From positions 186,001 through 250,000 of the forward strand of contig JADQAV010000014.1 of the NCBI GenBank assembly GCA_019775845.1: a stretch of DNA of 64,000 nt, given 5' to 3'. Within the stretch, counting starts at the first letter, position 1. Each line of letters opens with the position of its first letter. The notes beneath the pieces were generated by a model. That model made no database searches. It saw only the letters and a list, made by a program, of their open reading frames with translations, and was not told the origin of the DNA. This document shows positions 1 to 12,309 of the stretch, piece by piece. The translations under genes and the position numbers were made by a program. This stretch comes from Myrmaecium sp. VS I D KN 1 (lineage: Eukaryota; Ascomycota; Dothideomycetes; Valsariales; Valsariaceae).

Positions 1-547
1 AGCATCCTCCATCTCCAGCGCTCCGATCGAAGCCATTCCCACCGCAAGCGAAGCAGCGACGATAAACCCATCCTCCGTCTCCCATCCCCGTCGCCAGTAC
101 ACCATTTACCTCCACCGACCCGGCACCGCCGCCGGCCTCGCCGGGCACCGCCCCGTCCTCATCCCCATCCCGGACCCGTCCCACACCACCCTCGCCGCCC
201 TCCTCCGCGGCCGGCTCGTGCTCGAGCTGCCCACGTTGTACGTGTTCGACCGTAACGACGGGGCAGCAAAGGAAGAGGAGAAGGAAGAGGAGCGGTCGGC
301 GCTGCCCCCTTCCCCACTTGAGGGGTTCCTACTTGAGGCGGAGTACGAGGCGCTTGAGGCGGCGAAGCGGGAGGAGATGGAGGGGCTGGCGAGGGAGCTG
401 GGGGTGGCGGAGATGGCGTTGGCGCGGGAGCGGGGGGGGGAGGGGGTGGAGGGGGAGAGGGACGGGGAAGAGAAGGTGCAGGAGGTTTTGAAGGGGTTGG
501 TGGAGGGCGTGCGGAGGGATCTTGGGGGTGGGAGCGATGGTGTGTGA
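1..547 (+). CDS. BCD1: Box C/D snoRNA protein 1 (BCD1-like), C-terminal part
   Basis: The reading frame is open from base 2 to the TGA at 545-547, giving about 181 residues; the N-terminal part, where the HIT-type zinc finger would lie, is outside the window. The recognisable part is a short beta-rich segment (RRQYTIYLHRPG, then LLRGRLVLELPTLYVF) that matches the conserved BCD1/ZNHIT6 core, in which a leucine-rich helix is followed by an 'E-P-T-hydrophobic-Y-V' strand. BCD1 is a nuclear factor needed for assembly and stability of box C/D snoRNPs. The tail from about residue 80 is glutamate/glycine rich and low complexity. Identification rests on one motif, so it is probable rather than certain. 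Confidence 0.65.
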   Translation, partial: ASSISSAPIEAIPTASEAATINPSSVSHPRRQYTIYLHRPGTAAGLAGHRPVLIPIPDPSHTTLAALLRGRLVLELPTLYVFDRNDGAAKEEEKEEERSALPPSPLEGFLLEAEYEALEAAKREEMEGLARELGVAEMALARERGGEGVEGERDGEEKVQEVLKGLVEGVRRDLGGGSDGV

Positions 548-1417
548 TTTAGTTTTCCCCTTTTGTTCCTTTCTGAGGGGGTTTTCTATCTGGTTGGCAA
601 TCACCACGGAGCATATTTATGTATAAAATTGAATACTGCCATGCTGGGTTTCCCAGCGCGACCTCCGCCTGAGTGGTGAGGGAGCTTGTGCGTTTTATAT
701 CTTCTGTATGCAGTATGGACCCTTCCCTTCCCCGGAACCCTCGCTCTGACCCAGCCTTTTCCTTCCTCTCACCCTTGCACTTCTTCTCTCCATATCCGCG
801 AACGCGTGAACAACGAAGTAAGAACCCGAAGAGAGAGACCGGCACCATATAACCTCTCCGCTACCAGAGAGAGGAGAATGAAGTAGAAGTGGGACGGAAA
901 AATGAGGAAGAGAAGAGAATCGACGTGAAAAGCCTGAAGAAAATCTATACATCTCTGAGGCTACCACGATCGCCGACTAAGCTACACGTGCGAGAGCTCG
1001 AAGATATCTAGTAGCGATGCAGGTCGAGCCACAGGTACGCTGCGAGTCGCTACCGCTTGAACAGGTGAGGCCGTCTCGCTGGTTCCATCAGCTGAGAACA
1101 TACCTAACGGTGAACAGAGAAGGTCGAAACGAGCGATGTGACAGTCTTGCTACGGCGCTGAGACATGTCCGGACGATGATACTGGAAATGTAGGGACCAG
1201 CAGGATGTAATACCATCTAGTTGTTATCGTAGTGGCCGTGACTACAGTACATGGTATGCCATAAATGGATATCGGATGACAACTCAACTCTGCATACACT
1301 GGCATTGACGAACAGCAAAAAAAAAGATTCTATATATTCCTTGCATTCACTTACCAATGATGCTCTTGCAGGCAGAGCGATGTATGGCAGAGGGAGGAAG
1401 TAAAAAAATCAAAAATA
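548..1417. other. Intergenic, nothing recognised
   Basis: This holds the 3' flank of the BCD1-like gene and the 3' flank of the minus-strand tRNA. Short open frames overlap on both strands with no conserved motif. I see no further gene. Confidence 0.6.
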
Positions 1418-1489
1418 TGACCGCGCCAGGGGTCGAACCTGGAATCTCTTGATTCGTAGTCAAGCGCCTTGCCATTGGGCCACGCGGCC
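1418..1489 (-). tRNA. tRNA-Arg(ACG)
   Basis: Read on the minus strand, a 72-nt cloverleaf fits without an intron. The acceptor GGCCGCG pairs with CGCGGTC (one G-U), followed by discriminator A at 1418. The anticodon stem is CTTGA/TCAAG with loop CTACGAA, so the anticodon is ACG. The T arm is CCAGG-TTCGACC-CCTGG. It decodes CGN arginine codons after A34-to-inosine editing. An A/T-rich run lies just 3' (1402-1417, + strand), consistent with a Pol III terminator in the transcript orientation. Confidence 0.95.
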
Positions 1490-2180
1490 AGTTGTAGAAG
1501 CTGGCTGAGTGATGCGGAAGCACCACTTGCTGATGGAAATTGACAACTCAATCGTGCATTAAGAAAGCGAGATCTCGAGGCACTGCTTGCTCTGCTCAAG
1601 ATCTTGACTCGCGGTTGGGGGTGGGGGCGCTCAGGCTAGAACATCTGCCCGAGTGAACGGCGCCTGTGGCGCCTCGACAAGGCTGGAGACAGCGTACCAT
1701 ACATGTGATGGTTGTTCTAGGCTTTGAAGGACAATGAGGAACATTCAACCAAGGCGCTGGCATGAATTCCGCATGTTCTGATCCACTATTTGCAGGATAG
1801 ATAAGACTGCTCATCAGCCGAGCTTCATTCTCCGATGACAGGTCCAAGTCCGGAAATTATTGCCGCAGTTTCCCCTTCACATAGTATTCACTCGAACCCG
1901 CCTGTCTATCCAACCGTGAGATTTATAGACAACCACACTTCCTACGTTTCACTCTGAGAGGCCACCCTCCGGGCCTAGACCATGCGCTATTGGAGAGGCC
2001 GGGGAAGGCAGCGAAGACTACCTTCCGACTGTCCTGGACTACTAGGTGGGACGTCCAAAGCTACAGAGGATCCGAGCTCCCATGATCGAGAGCAGGTCCT
2101 CGAAGTGCTTGAGTCCAGGCATGGCAGGGTACTACGCCTTAGAAGAGTCTCGCACTGGTGAATTCAGAGCGTAGCTGAAT
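1490..2180. other. Intergenic, nothing recognised
   Basis: This is the 5' flank of the tRNA and the 3' flank of VPS37. Small open frames show no family resemblance. No repeat or RNA gene was recognised. Confidence 0.6.
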
Positions 2181-3029
2181 TCATCGCCAGCCACCCACAC
2201 GCCCTTCATCCCATCTTTTTTTCCTCTCTCGCCGCAAGTACGCAATCTTTCGTCCCTCTCTCAATCTCCGGACAAAGTCCGCGACTTCCCTCTCCGTAGC
2301 CTTTCCGCTTCCAGAAGCATCGCTCTCCCCTTCGAGAAAGCTTTCCTCGAGGCCTCGGCACAGCGCATCCTGCTCGCTAACAGCAGCGCTAAGCCGCTGG
2401 TACAGCGCGGGAGGGCTGAAGTCACTCAAGGCCGCATCCTGTTCCTTCTCCTTCGCGCGCCATTGTCTTTCCAAAGCCCTCAGGGCAAGAAGTCGCGTCT
2501 GCGTATTATGACGCTGCTGTTGGATACGGGCTTCAAGTGCCTTCAGTGACTCCGCAAGAGCAACATTCGCCGCGATGACGGTCTCGAGAAGACCGGTGGA
2601 CGCTGACAGCGCAGGATGAGCCGTCTCAGGAGCATGCACGAGGGCCTTCTGAAGGTCGGCATCTTCTAGTACGTATTGTAGGTCGGGCGTACTACATACA
2701 TATCAGCAACGGTTATGCATGGTTACCGCAGGAGCGATCTCTCACGTTTTGTCTTTCAATAGGCTCGGTAACCAACCATCCTCAACCGGCGGTATACTCT
2801 GAAGAGCCTGGTCCACCTCATATTGACTTGGAAACCCGGTTTGTGTCGGATCTTGTGCGGGATCGTGACGTGTTTGCGGAGTATTGCTGTGGTGGGGTGG
2901 AGGTGGCAGCGGGGGCCCTGTCAACGGCGTTCCTCGTCCACTTGAATGCGTGGATGTTTTGGGGGGCGGAGGCGGTGGAGTGGAAGGGTCATATTGATAT
3001 GGCGTCGGGCGTGGTGAGTTGTAAGCCAT
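2181..3029 (-). CDS. VPS37: ESCRT-I subunit VPS37 (Mod(r) domain)
   Basis: Two exons, 3029-2746 and 2691-2181, flank a 54-bp intron (GTGAGA...TATGTAG); the join restores the frame as LLKDKT|TPDLQYVLED, giving 264 residues. The first ATG of the conserved part (MAYNSPRPTPYQYD) is at 3029. Residues 1-75 are proline rich (a PPPPPP run); from about residue 80 comes the VPS37/Mod(r) region: the short motif VEDGWLPSLLKDKTTPDLQYVLEDADLQ (split here by description only) and then a long helix of the headpiece. VPS37 joins VPS23, VPS28 and MVB12 in ESCRT-I, which sorts ubiquitinated cargo into multivesicular bodies. Length and order match fungal orthologues. The very C-terminus is basic (RRERKKRWDEGR). 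Confidence 0.88.
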
Positions 3030-4788
3030 ATTGTTCCCGTGAACCTGGATGGAAGAGGTGCTTTGTTTCAGGCCATCCGCGGTGACGACAGCACACATAC
3101 CCGCTGCCAAGCCTGTGGGGTACGGACGTCGATACTGAAACTCTTGGAAGAACTCCGACGCATCGCTATTTTCGGTTGCCTTTCCATCTGACCATCACTC
3201 CTCTGGACCTCATACATATCTTGAACAGCTATGGATAGTAACTTGCGCCCTGGATTTTATTGCGCCGAAGTGGTTTGATCTGTTATTGGCGATCTGCAAG
3301 CCAGGAGTAGGGCCGGACTTTCACTGCAGAGCTCTTCGCCGGTCAATGACCACAGACATATGCTAAGCTGAAACATCAAATCGCCCTCGCGGAGCTAATA
3401 AAAGCAACAGCTCATCACTATAAGCGCAATATTCAACTATCGAGCTCCGCAGATAGGTGCCGTCGTCACTCGCGCAGGCTGAGGGGGCTCGTCTTTGTCT
3501 GATACACGGTCTCCATTGCGAGCGATACGCAAAACGGTGTACCCACTCCAAAGTAATGAACACCTCTCGAGCGCTTCCAGACCTGGCCATCAGCCAATTG
3601 CTTTGAGGTTGCGAGTACAACACTACTCTTGAGGCGTGAGATGGGAAGACGTGCTCCTTTGACATTGTCCTATCAGCAACATGGACCAGATCGACTCAAG
3701 TAATAACAAGGGCTATTAATTGACCGATGCGAAGCGCCATGTGCAACCTCAGGCCCACCCTAAGAGATTCGACATGTCCCTGGTGATCATCGCGGAAAAC
3801 GAGGCTCACAAATTGCACGCCATCCGCGTCCAAGAGCTGTAGGTGATAGCGATTGACTATTATGTGGCCCGTGAGCTGTACCTGAAGATTATCAACTCAG
3901 GGGCTCCTTGTTCAATCCAAGTGTGCCGCTGCGCTCAAAGCATCGGCCAGCGGTTGCATGTGAACTGCCAATGAGGAGGAGTGATGAGGACAGGAGGAGA
4001 CGAGGAAATGCTAGGTCCCTAGTACTCACGTGGTATTCCAGAGTATGCATATAATACGCTAGTTAGGTTTCTTCACACTCCGCCGACCAGGTCAATCAAG
4101 ATCGCGTTGTATGCTGTCTGTTCAAGAGACTTTGGAAGGCTGAGAAACCGCCCTCAGATTATGGAGAGTAGTAGTAGAACAATATATGTATAGCCTAGCC
4201 AATATGTCGGCGCCTCGTCAGTGTACATTATGGGGAGATGCTCGGTTGGAGGAACCCTAACGGAGAGCGCTCCCGGGTATGGGTGACCTATATTGGGGAG
4301 CTTGTATAGAGTAGGGTAGTCAATAGTTGCCATTTTCAAGTTGCTTAGTCGGAGCCCAGTCTGCTCTTTCGGCGAGTGCCATTCGGAGAGTGTCCTTCGT
4401 GGCATCGCAAGCAGCGGCCTTCCTTAGTACCTACAATACATGCCTTGATGACTGTGTGCGATGGAAAGGGGTAACCACTGCCTCATGGAAGGACTCGGGG
4501 TCCCGCGCCGCCGTAGGCCGCCGCCGCGGCGCTCTCGAACCCCTGAGCCTCCCACTTTCCCCCCCCCCCCCTCCCTCCCCCATTGCCCGGGCTTTCCCAG
4601 GGGCCAATGCGCCAGCGGCTCGCGGCTCTCCTGCAGCCCGCTTAGCCCCTTAGCGTGTAACTCCGCTCCCCTTTTCGGATCGCCCTTGCGAACTCCCATC
4701 GCGTCCCTTGGTCCATCGACGGCAAGACGCCTGGTTCTGGCGGCAAAGGCAGAAACAGAGCGATGTGCAAGAACCAGAGCAGAGCATA
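3030..4788. other. Intergenic, nothing recognised
   Basis: A 1.76-kb stretch between two divergent genes (VPS37 minus, coiled-coil protein plus), so it must contain both promoters. A frame at 3363-3665 (-) encodes 100 residues with no recognisable motif and is not called. The last 400 bp before 4789 are GC rich with C runs (4559-4580). Confidence 0.55.
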
Positions 4789-7700
4789 ATGCAACCCCAG
4801 GATCCCCCCTCCCACGTCCGTGAGGACTCCTCATCCGGAAACTCTCCCATTGTCTCATCCTCCCAAGCTCGTCAGAAGCTTCCGCTGGCAAACATCGCCG
4901 TCTTTCCTTTCATACATCCTCAAGCTCAGGCCTCGACCTCCACCAGGTCCTTCTCGGTCAGCTCCCCTGTCCGGCGCAAACCGCTGCCGGCAAATGCTTC
5001 CCCAGTGGTAGCCCGATTCTCTTCTGCCGAGAACTTGCGGAGCAAGCTGGTCAACAGGACCATACCGACGCGCTCGTTCTCCATTGATAGCCCCTCGCCT
5101 ACAGCTGTACCCCGGCTCAATACCGTTACTGTCTTATCACCTCCCCTGACAGCTATACAAGCCGACTTTCCGCCCGGGAATCCTGACAGGTGTGTATCCC
5201 CCAGTCCTCTTTGTATCTTGCTCAATATCACTAATAGGTTCGCCAGCTATCCGCATGGACAAACACTTCTAGATCCTGATGCTCCTTACGACCTCGACGA
5301 CGCGATCTCAGAGACGGATACACACAAGCCACTGGAGCCGTTCGACCAGTATCGCGCGACGTATTCCCGTAACAGCAGTCGACCGCCGAATGGCCGAGCA
5401 CCCAGCAGCTACCACACAGCGCAAGCATCGATATCGGAGTCCCTCTCCAGAACGTCGGAGGCTTCGGCTGTATACAAGGATAGCACCCATACTCGCACCC
5501 CCACTATGTCCTCATACAACTCCGTCCACAGACCACCAGATTTGACTTTACAATTTGACGGAGTGCCGAGCGAGTTCCTGCATGACGGCACACCATCTCC
5601 AGATTCTTACACAGCATCCAAGCGACCTAAATCCCCTGCCGGAAGCAAACTGACATCTTTCTTTGGGTGGAATTCGAAAGGAGCCCAAGGCGCAGACGCC
5701 TCTCCTACCACGCTGTATTCAGAGGCCTCACTCTCTCCCTCGAACTCGCCACGTCAACCCCACCAGTCGCCCCCAATGGCAAGGAAGCCAACTGGTCTCG
5801 ATATTCCGAAGGCCAACGAGCAGATGTCTTACTTCAATGTCCCTGGGACTCCGCTCCTGTCCAACTCTCCAGGCATGAACGCACATGTGGAGGAACTGGA
5901 GCGCGAACTTCGCGAGGTGAGCTCGGAACTTGCGCACTCGATACGGAGGGAGATGGAGCTCGAGGATGAGATTGAAAGATGGAAGGCGGAGGCGCCTTCT
6001 TCGGCAAGCCTTGAAGCGGGGAAAAGAACTAGCGATTACTATTCCGACTCTGGAGCTAGCTCGGTGCGGTATCCTTATACCGACAGTGACGTGAAGATAG
6101 AAGAGCTGGAAAGATTGCGGAGAAAAGCGGAACAAGAGAAGGGTCGATTAAAGACAGAGATGGCCACAAAGATACAGGAAGAGCTCAGACGCCGACGAGA
6201 TCTTGAAGCTCAGGTCCATCAATTGGAGGAACAGCTGCAGAGTAGCGCATCTAAAGACGCTGGCAGCGAGCGTGTACGTGAACTGGAGATCGCCCTGGAT
6301 GACGCCCGTAGACGTATGACAGAAGAGCGCCAAGTCAAGGATGGTTTCGAGGACTTGTTGACTGCGATGCGGGAAGAGCTCGAGAAGCATCGGAATGAAA
6401 GAGACAACCTTCGAGACGAGGTTGTCCCTCAACTACGAGCAAGACTGGAGGTGCTCGAAGCCGAGTCCGCCAACACGCAATCCCTCAGCTACGAGATCAG
6501 TCGACTGCAACAAGAGAACGAGGCTCTGCGTGCTGAGAATGATACACTGAAACACTCGCAGAAGCGCTTCAACTCAATCGCGGAGGAAGGTACGGTGGCG
6601 TCGCCACGTGTAGGCCTTACGAGGTCGAACTCTTTGGCGCGGAGCTCTGTCCACAAGAAAGATTCGGTCAGTCAGTTCAAAAGGGGCTCTCTCTCAAGAT
6701 CCAATTCTGTGCTGGAACGATCTGAGAGCCTTCCGGAGATCGCATCCGATCGTCTCAAAGATGTCGAGGCGCAACGTGATGCTCTTCACAGGGCCCTGAA
6801 GAGCCTGCTACACCGACAGGAGTATCAAGCCAGGGAGTTCGAAAAGAGGATCAAAGCGCTAGAAATCGAGCGGGATCGCGCTTTAAATCTAACTCCTCGC
6901 CGCACTGCCTTCCATGAAGAGGTATCACTTCTTCGAGACGAAATAAATCACCTAAGACGTCGAGCCGACGAAGCCGTGGAGCAGAAGTGGCAAGTTGAGA
7001 AGGGGCTTGGGGGTCTCCGCATGGATCTTGATCGGGCGGAGCAGGAAACCGCTTCTCTGCGTACTCTGCTCCAAGAACATGACATATTCGTTCCCGAACG
7101 TAAGCTGTCTGGTGCGTCACCTGAAGATGAAGACTCATCGCAAACTATATCGTTAGATAAAGCCTACAAGGAGCTGCAGACGACGCATGCACTATCCTTG
7201 GCCACTATCAGAGAAATGGAGGGTGAGGATGCCGGCGGAAGTAGTCTTGAAGGGGTCGAACGAGTGATGCAGCTCTTGAAGCAAAGCATCTCAAGCGCAG
7301 AAGCCGAGCGAGATGCCGCCCAGCAAGAAGCGGAGCAGTATCGCCAGCAGGCCCGCGCGTTGCAGGAATCGGAAATCCAGCACCTGGTGAAGGAGCAGTC
7401 ACTTTCCGGAGAACTCTTCGCCTCGGCGACACGCATGGATGAGCTGGCTGCTAAGGTGCAACAGCAGTTACAGTCCAATAGAGACTTGAAAGTCCGTCTC
7501 GCCGACGCGATTGCGAGGGGTGAACAAGAACAGCAGAAGTCTGCTGCAGCAATCCTTGAGCTGCAACGAAAGCTCAAGGCCGCGGAAGATAAGGTCACTT
7601 CGGCGCATCAAGCATCGGAAGAAGCTGTCACCAAGCACGAGGAAGAGGTACGCCGTCTCCAGGAAGGACACAACAACCAGCTTCAGCGGATGAAGTCTGG

Positions 7701-8090
7701 GTTCCTCTCTCCCGGCAAACACTCACCCGACGTACCTCTCTCTCCACTGTTCGCCAACCGCTCACCCCGGTTGGACAAGACAACTAGTGGACCGAGCATG
7801 ACGATGGCCGAAGCGACCAGGAAGGAATTTCTTGAGAAGCGTGTCGTCGACCTGGAAAAGGCTTTGAGCGACGCTGACCGTGAGATGGAGGAGGTGGTGA
7901 GCCGGATGAACATGGCGCAGATTGAGGTCGCGGAGCTCCAATCGCAAAGGTATGTTTCTCCTGAAAAGGGAAGTCCATCGTGGACACACGCTGATCTATT
8001 TCATCTAGGGATGAAGCCATGCGACAAACACGACGGTTGCAAGCTGAGATCGTCGAGGAGCGCGAGAGGGTCAAGATGCTGATGTCCTAG
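4789..8090 (+). CDS. Long conserved fungal coiled-coil protein
   Basis: Three exons: 4789-5189, 5238-7949 and 8009-8090, giving about 1064 residues. Intron 1 (5190-5237, 48 bp, ending CACTAATAG) is a multiple of three and lacks a stop, so an unspliced reading looks open. Intron 2 (7950-8008) ends TTCATCTAG; after it the frame reads DEAMRQTRRLQAEIVEERERVKMLMS and stops. The N-terminal third is Ser/Pro-rich and disordered with an SKLTSFFGW patch (about residue 290). From about residue 350 to the end come long heptad-patterned coiled coils broken by a Ser/Arg stretch. I recognise this as a widespread uncharacterised filamentous-fungal coiled-coil protein, but no function is assignable. The frame is also open upstream of 4789 but only with a TTG; 4789 is the first ATG. 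Confidence 0.8.
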
Positions 8091-10189
8091 ACTCCATCAT
8101 AATTGATCTTATCCACATACGCCTTTGAGATGATGTATACTCATCGGTACGCGATCCCCATTTTCCGCGGAAAAGGCATTGAATAGCCGTTATTCCTATG
8201 GCCTAGAAGGGATTCTTCTTGGAAAAGACAAAAACAGACTTCGTTTCGCAAATTTACTGGGTGGGTACGGTACACGGCTGGGAGTGCATTTGGGAAGGTG
8301 TTACTGCTTACGAGACTTCGCATTTCGCAGCGAGTCCGGTCTTTTCCTTGGTTGGATTTTCTGTCCTCGTTCTCGTCGTCGCATCGCATTCTGGGTCCTG
8401 CTTTTGGAGGCTTTTGCCCGCTTTTTTCCTCTCACTCTCTCTTCCGTTCTCTTCCTTGATCAATCTGGCGCTCATGCAGGTCGCTGTTTGTCCGCACAAT
8501 ACCCCACGCAAGAGAGCTCCCCCTTTCTTTGGTTTAGAGAACGGAGTTTGCTGCCACTTACAAGCGGCAACAAAATTCCTCCCTTTCTCTCTCGTTAATG
8601 TTTCAATTGGGTATTTCGCCGAGCGCTCGTTGTATTACTATACATGCATCCTTCTTGTTCTTGCTTTCCTTTTGGGATTCCAGCACCACCCTCAAGGCGT
8701 TTGGATACACATTTAGAGCATGAGTTTTGAGAATTTACTGTTGCTTGATTAGCGGGCTTCAGGAGTGTACAGCCAAATCGTATGCGATGAAACTTTATTG
8801 GTACGTCAACTGTGCGAGTCGTCCTGTAAGCGAGTGGCCTGTGTGATTCGGTTCAAGATGCTGGCTTCAGTTCCTTTCTTCATGAGGAATCAGCGCCGCT
8901 TGCTGACACCAAATATTTGGGCGACGGTAACCGCCCCTTTTTCCTTGGTCTGCCAGTTACATCGTTATGTTTGTTCACACTACATCAGGAGAAGGGGTAC
9001 CTCTTTGGCAAGCCTGTGTTTGCCTTGTTTCCCAGGACTTTGGTCAGCAAGCAGCAAGTCGTCTCTTCCTTTCACCTCTCGGCACCATCCGCTGCTTGGC
9101 ATGGCAGCATGCTGCGTGGCGGATCCAATCCGGACGAGCGCTGCAGAAGCGCCCCCAAGAAGACGGACGCACACTGGCAGCCCTGGCTTGCGCGGGGGTG
9201 AAAGGCGGCGTCCTGCAACGGCGCGGCTGAATGCACGTGGAAGCTGTTGTTCGTCACGGCGTGGAGGGAGGGTTCCCGACGTATGGTTTGCTTGCCTTCT
9301 AGAGGGAGGGGGCGATCGGTGTGCTGCTATGTGTGTGCGGCCGCGATGCTTTGCTTTGTCGAGACTGTTGGTTTTATAGATGAGTATATGTGCAGCAGAG
9401 GTAATGATGGAGGTGAAGAAGGAAGCGATTGATGGTCGTCGCCGTTGTCGTTGTCGTCCCTTTGGTCCCCTCCTGTGCTTGGTCCCTTGGCCCTCTCAGT
9501 CTGGTTTGGAGTTTCCACTGGGCTTCTGGTCCCCTTGCCCCTAGTGGCCTTCTTCCGCGGGTGGCAGTCAACACAGACATTTATCGATAGTACACGAAAC
9601 ACAGGGGGCCTGCGCTTTACTCCGTAACCTAGCACCTCTCCTCCTCCTCTCAACGGCCGACCTCACCAAACCCACCACCCCTTGACCCAGATATTCCCCG
9701 TCCTCACACCTATTTCTCGGACATCCTCCACCGCCTCCTCTTCTCCCTCTCCCTTCTCCCTCTCCCTTCTCTCTCTCCTTCTCCATCTTCACACCCTTGC
9801 TGGTCCCCTTTCGCTGGCCCTTGTGAGTTGTTGTCGATCCGCCCCCGGAGCTCTGCCGAGACTCAGTTTAAGCGGGCTCTCCTCGTCCTATCCACCTACT
9901 CGGGGTCTCCCTTCATTCACTCGTCGCCTTCCAATTCTCTTCCCCTCGCGCTCCTCGACTCTTGTCTGCGACCGTGGTCAGGACGTGCCAGTTTCGCTGA
10001 GCAGATCCCGTCGCTCTTTTCTCGCTCCTTGAACCCGCTCGCCACGCTCCTGCCTAGAAGGAGTCGGGGCAACACGCCTAGTACAGTCAAGGTAGTACAT
10101 CTCACCACCACCCCTCTTTCACCGTCGCAAAGGCTCACCTCCGCTTTCCCTCCAGATCTTCCGGTCCGAGGACCTCATTGCTGGCCAAG
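8091..10189. other. Long 5' region of the COT1 kinase gene
   Basis: A 2.1-kb stretch with no supported ORF. A strong CT tract lies at 9725-9790, as is common around fungal transcription starts. A possible 5'-UTR intron runs 10092-10155 (GTAGTA...CCCTCCAG), without a clear branch site. Long leaders are usual for this kinase family in filamentous fungi. Confidence 0.5.
9725..9790 (+). promoter_or_regulatory. CT-rich tract upstream of COT1
   Basis: The tract is almost entirely pyrimidine on the plus strand (repeats of CTCCCTCTCC and CTTCTC). Such tracts commonly sit just upstream of transcription starts in filamentous ascomycetes. It lies about 400 bp before the ATG. Confidence 0.45.
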
Positions 10190-12309
10190 ATGAACTCGAA
10201 CAACGCGGGCAATCGCCTTCAGCTTAACTTCGGCTTCAACAACGACCGTACCAACAACTACGCCGCAGAACAAGGCCGTGCCTACCCCACCACTCCCTCC
10301 ACCTTCCCGCAGCCGGTCTTTCCGAACCAGCAAGGACAACAGGAGGTCTGGGGAACTCAACAGACCAACAATGGTTACGGACAGCAGGGATATTTCGTGA
10401 ACAACAACTACCCACCTCAGTATGCACAGCAGGGGAACGTCCCGTCTCCGAACGCAGCATACCGCTCCCAGGCCGCCTATAACGATGCCACAAATGGTTT
10501 GGCACAGCAACTCGCTCATCAAAACCTGGGTGGTAACGCCAGGTCTGGCAGCCCATACGGACGCCAGGGTTCGCCGGCGAGTTCCCGTCCCAGAACCGCT
10601 GGGGATGGTAGCCGCCAGCCATACGGCAGCTACCTCAATGCTCCCATGTCAAGTTCCCGCAACTCGTCTATGACTGATGACGAGCCTCCACCAAGGACTC
10701 CGGAAAAGTACTCGGATAACATTATCAGACAGTCAAAGGTATCCACGGGCTTGGTCAGCACATTCTTTAAGGACAGCGTACAGCGTGCGCGTGACCGCAA
10801 CCAAAGGTATAGTACGGCTTGGTGGATCTCTACGAAGCAAGCACTAATGCTCGGATATGCAGATCTCTTGAGCTGGAGCAGATTATGAAAGAGCCGACGA
10901 TCTCGGAATCTCGTAAGCTGCAGAAGCAGAACAATATGCGCAAGGCCGAAGCCGAATATCTCCGCTTCCTCCGGACGAAAGAGAGACCCGAAAACTTTGC
11001 TACCATCAAGATTATTGGTAAAGGTGCTTTCGGTGAAGTCAAGCTGGTCCAACGAAGAAACGACGGCAAGATCTACGCTTTGAAGTCGCTGGTGAAGTCG
11101 GAAATGGTAGGGTTTGCTCCTGTTCACCCTATGGCTGCCTTACGTCCACTAACCTGAACAGTTCAAAAAAGACCAACTGGCACACGTGCGCTCCGAACGT
11201 GACATCCTTGCGGAATCTGACAGTCCATGGGTTGTCAAGCTCCACACGACCTTTCAAGATGCTACCTTTCTGTACATGCTCATGGAGTTCCTTCCCGGTG
11301 GTGATCTCATGACAATGCTTATCAAGTATGAAATCTTTACCGAAGATATCACCCGCTTTTACATGGCCGAAATCACTCTGGCCATCGAAGCTGTACACAA
11401 GCTCGGTTTCATTCATCGGTAAGGACTCAAGGTCATATGGAAAGTCGAACATGTCTAACCATGCTATAGTGATATCAAACCAGACAACATCTTGCTTGAT
11501 CGAGGAGGGCATATCAAACTCACCGACTTCGGTCTTTCCACTGGTTTCCACAAGGAGCATGAGCAGTCGTACTACAAGAAGCTACTTGCCGGCGGCGCGC
11601 ACAAGTCCGGGCGGGACAACCGCAACTCGATGAACATTGATCAAATCCAACTCACGGTCAGCAACCGATCACAGATCAACACCTGGAGAAAGTCTCGGCG
11701 TCAGCTTGCCTACTCGACTGTGGGTACTCCGGATTACATCGCTCCCGAGATTTTCAGTGGTCAAGGTTATGATTATGGCTGCGATTGGTGGTCGGTCGGC
11801 ACGATCATGTTCGAATGTCTCATTGGCTGGCCGCCTTTCTGTGCTGAGGAGCCTCATGACACCTATCGTAAGATCGTCGACTGGCCGCGCCACTTGCATT
11901 TTCCTCCTGACCAACAACTGGGCGCGGAGGCGGAGGACTTCATCAGGAGGTGAGCACAGGGACTGCATATGACCGGCCAAGCCGCGGATACTAATGAGAC
12001 ACTTCTAGACTCGTCTGCAATCCCGAAGACCGATTGGGCCGCATTGGCGGTGCGCACGAGATCAAGCAGCATCCCTTCTTCCGTGGCGTCCAGTGGGACG
12101 GCCTGCGCCGGATCCGTGCGCCCTTCGAGCCCAAGCTCTCGTCCAACATTGACACCCAGTACTTCCCCATCGACGAGATCGACCAGAACGACACGAGCGC
12201 GGCCCTTCGCGCGCAGACGGCGCAGCAGGGTGAGGACATGGCGGCTGAGATGAGCTTGCCATTCATCGGATATACGTACAAGCGTTTCGATGCATTCAGG
12301 GGCTCGTAG
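10190..12309 (+). CDS. cot1: NDR/LATS-family Ser/Thr kinase COT1 (CotA/Orb6)
   Basis: Five exons, 10190-10806, 10863-11106, 11162-11418, 11470-11949 and 12009-12309, join in frame to 632 residues; introns are 51-59 bp with GT-AG ends. The start is the ATG at 10190 ([15 protein letters not shown]). Residues 1-170 are Gln/Asn/Pro rich with the family's [14 protein letters not shown] motif. The MOB-binding region ([20 protein letters not shown]) follows at about 208, then the P-loop GKGAFGEV at about 258, HRDIKPDN, DFG, the long NDR activation-segment insert, [12 protein letters not shown], and the C-terminal hydrophobic motif [12 protein letters not shown] kinases act with MOB2 to control polar tip growth and septation. 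All catalytic residues are present, and length matches Neurospora COT-1. Identification is very secure. Confidence 0.97.

Noticed and set aside
3363-3665. 100-codon minus-strand frame between VPS37 and the coiled-coil gene
   Set aside because: No conserved motif; length is within chance for this GC content.
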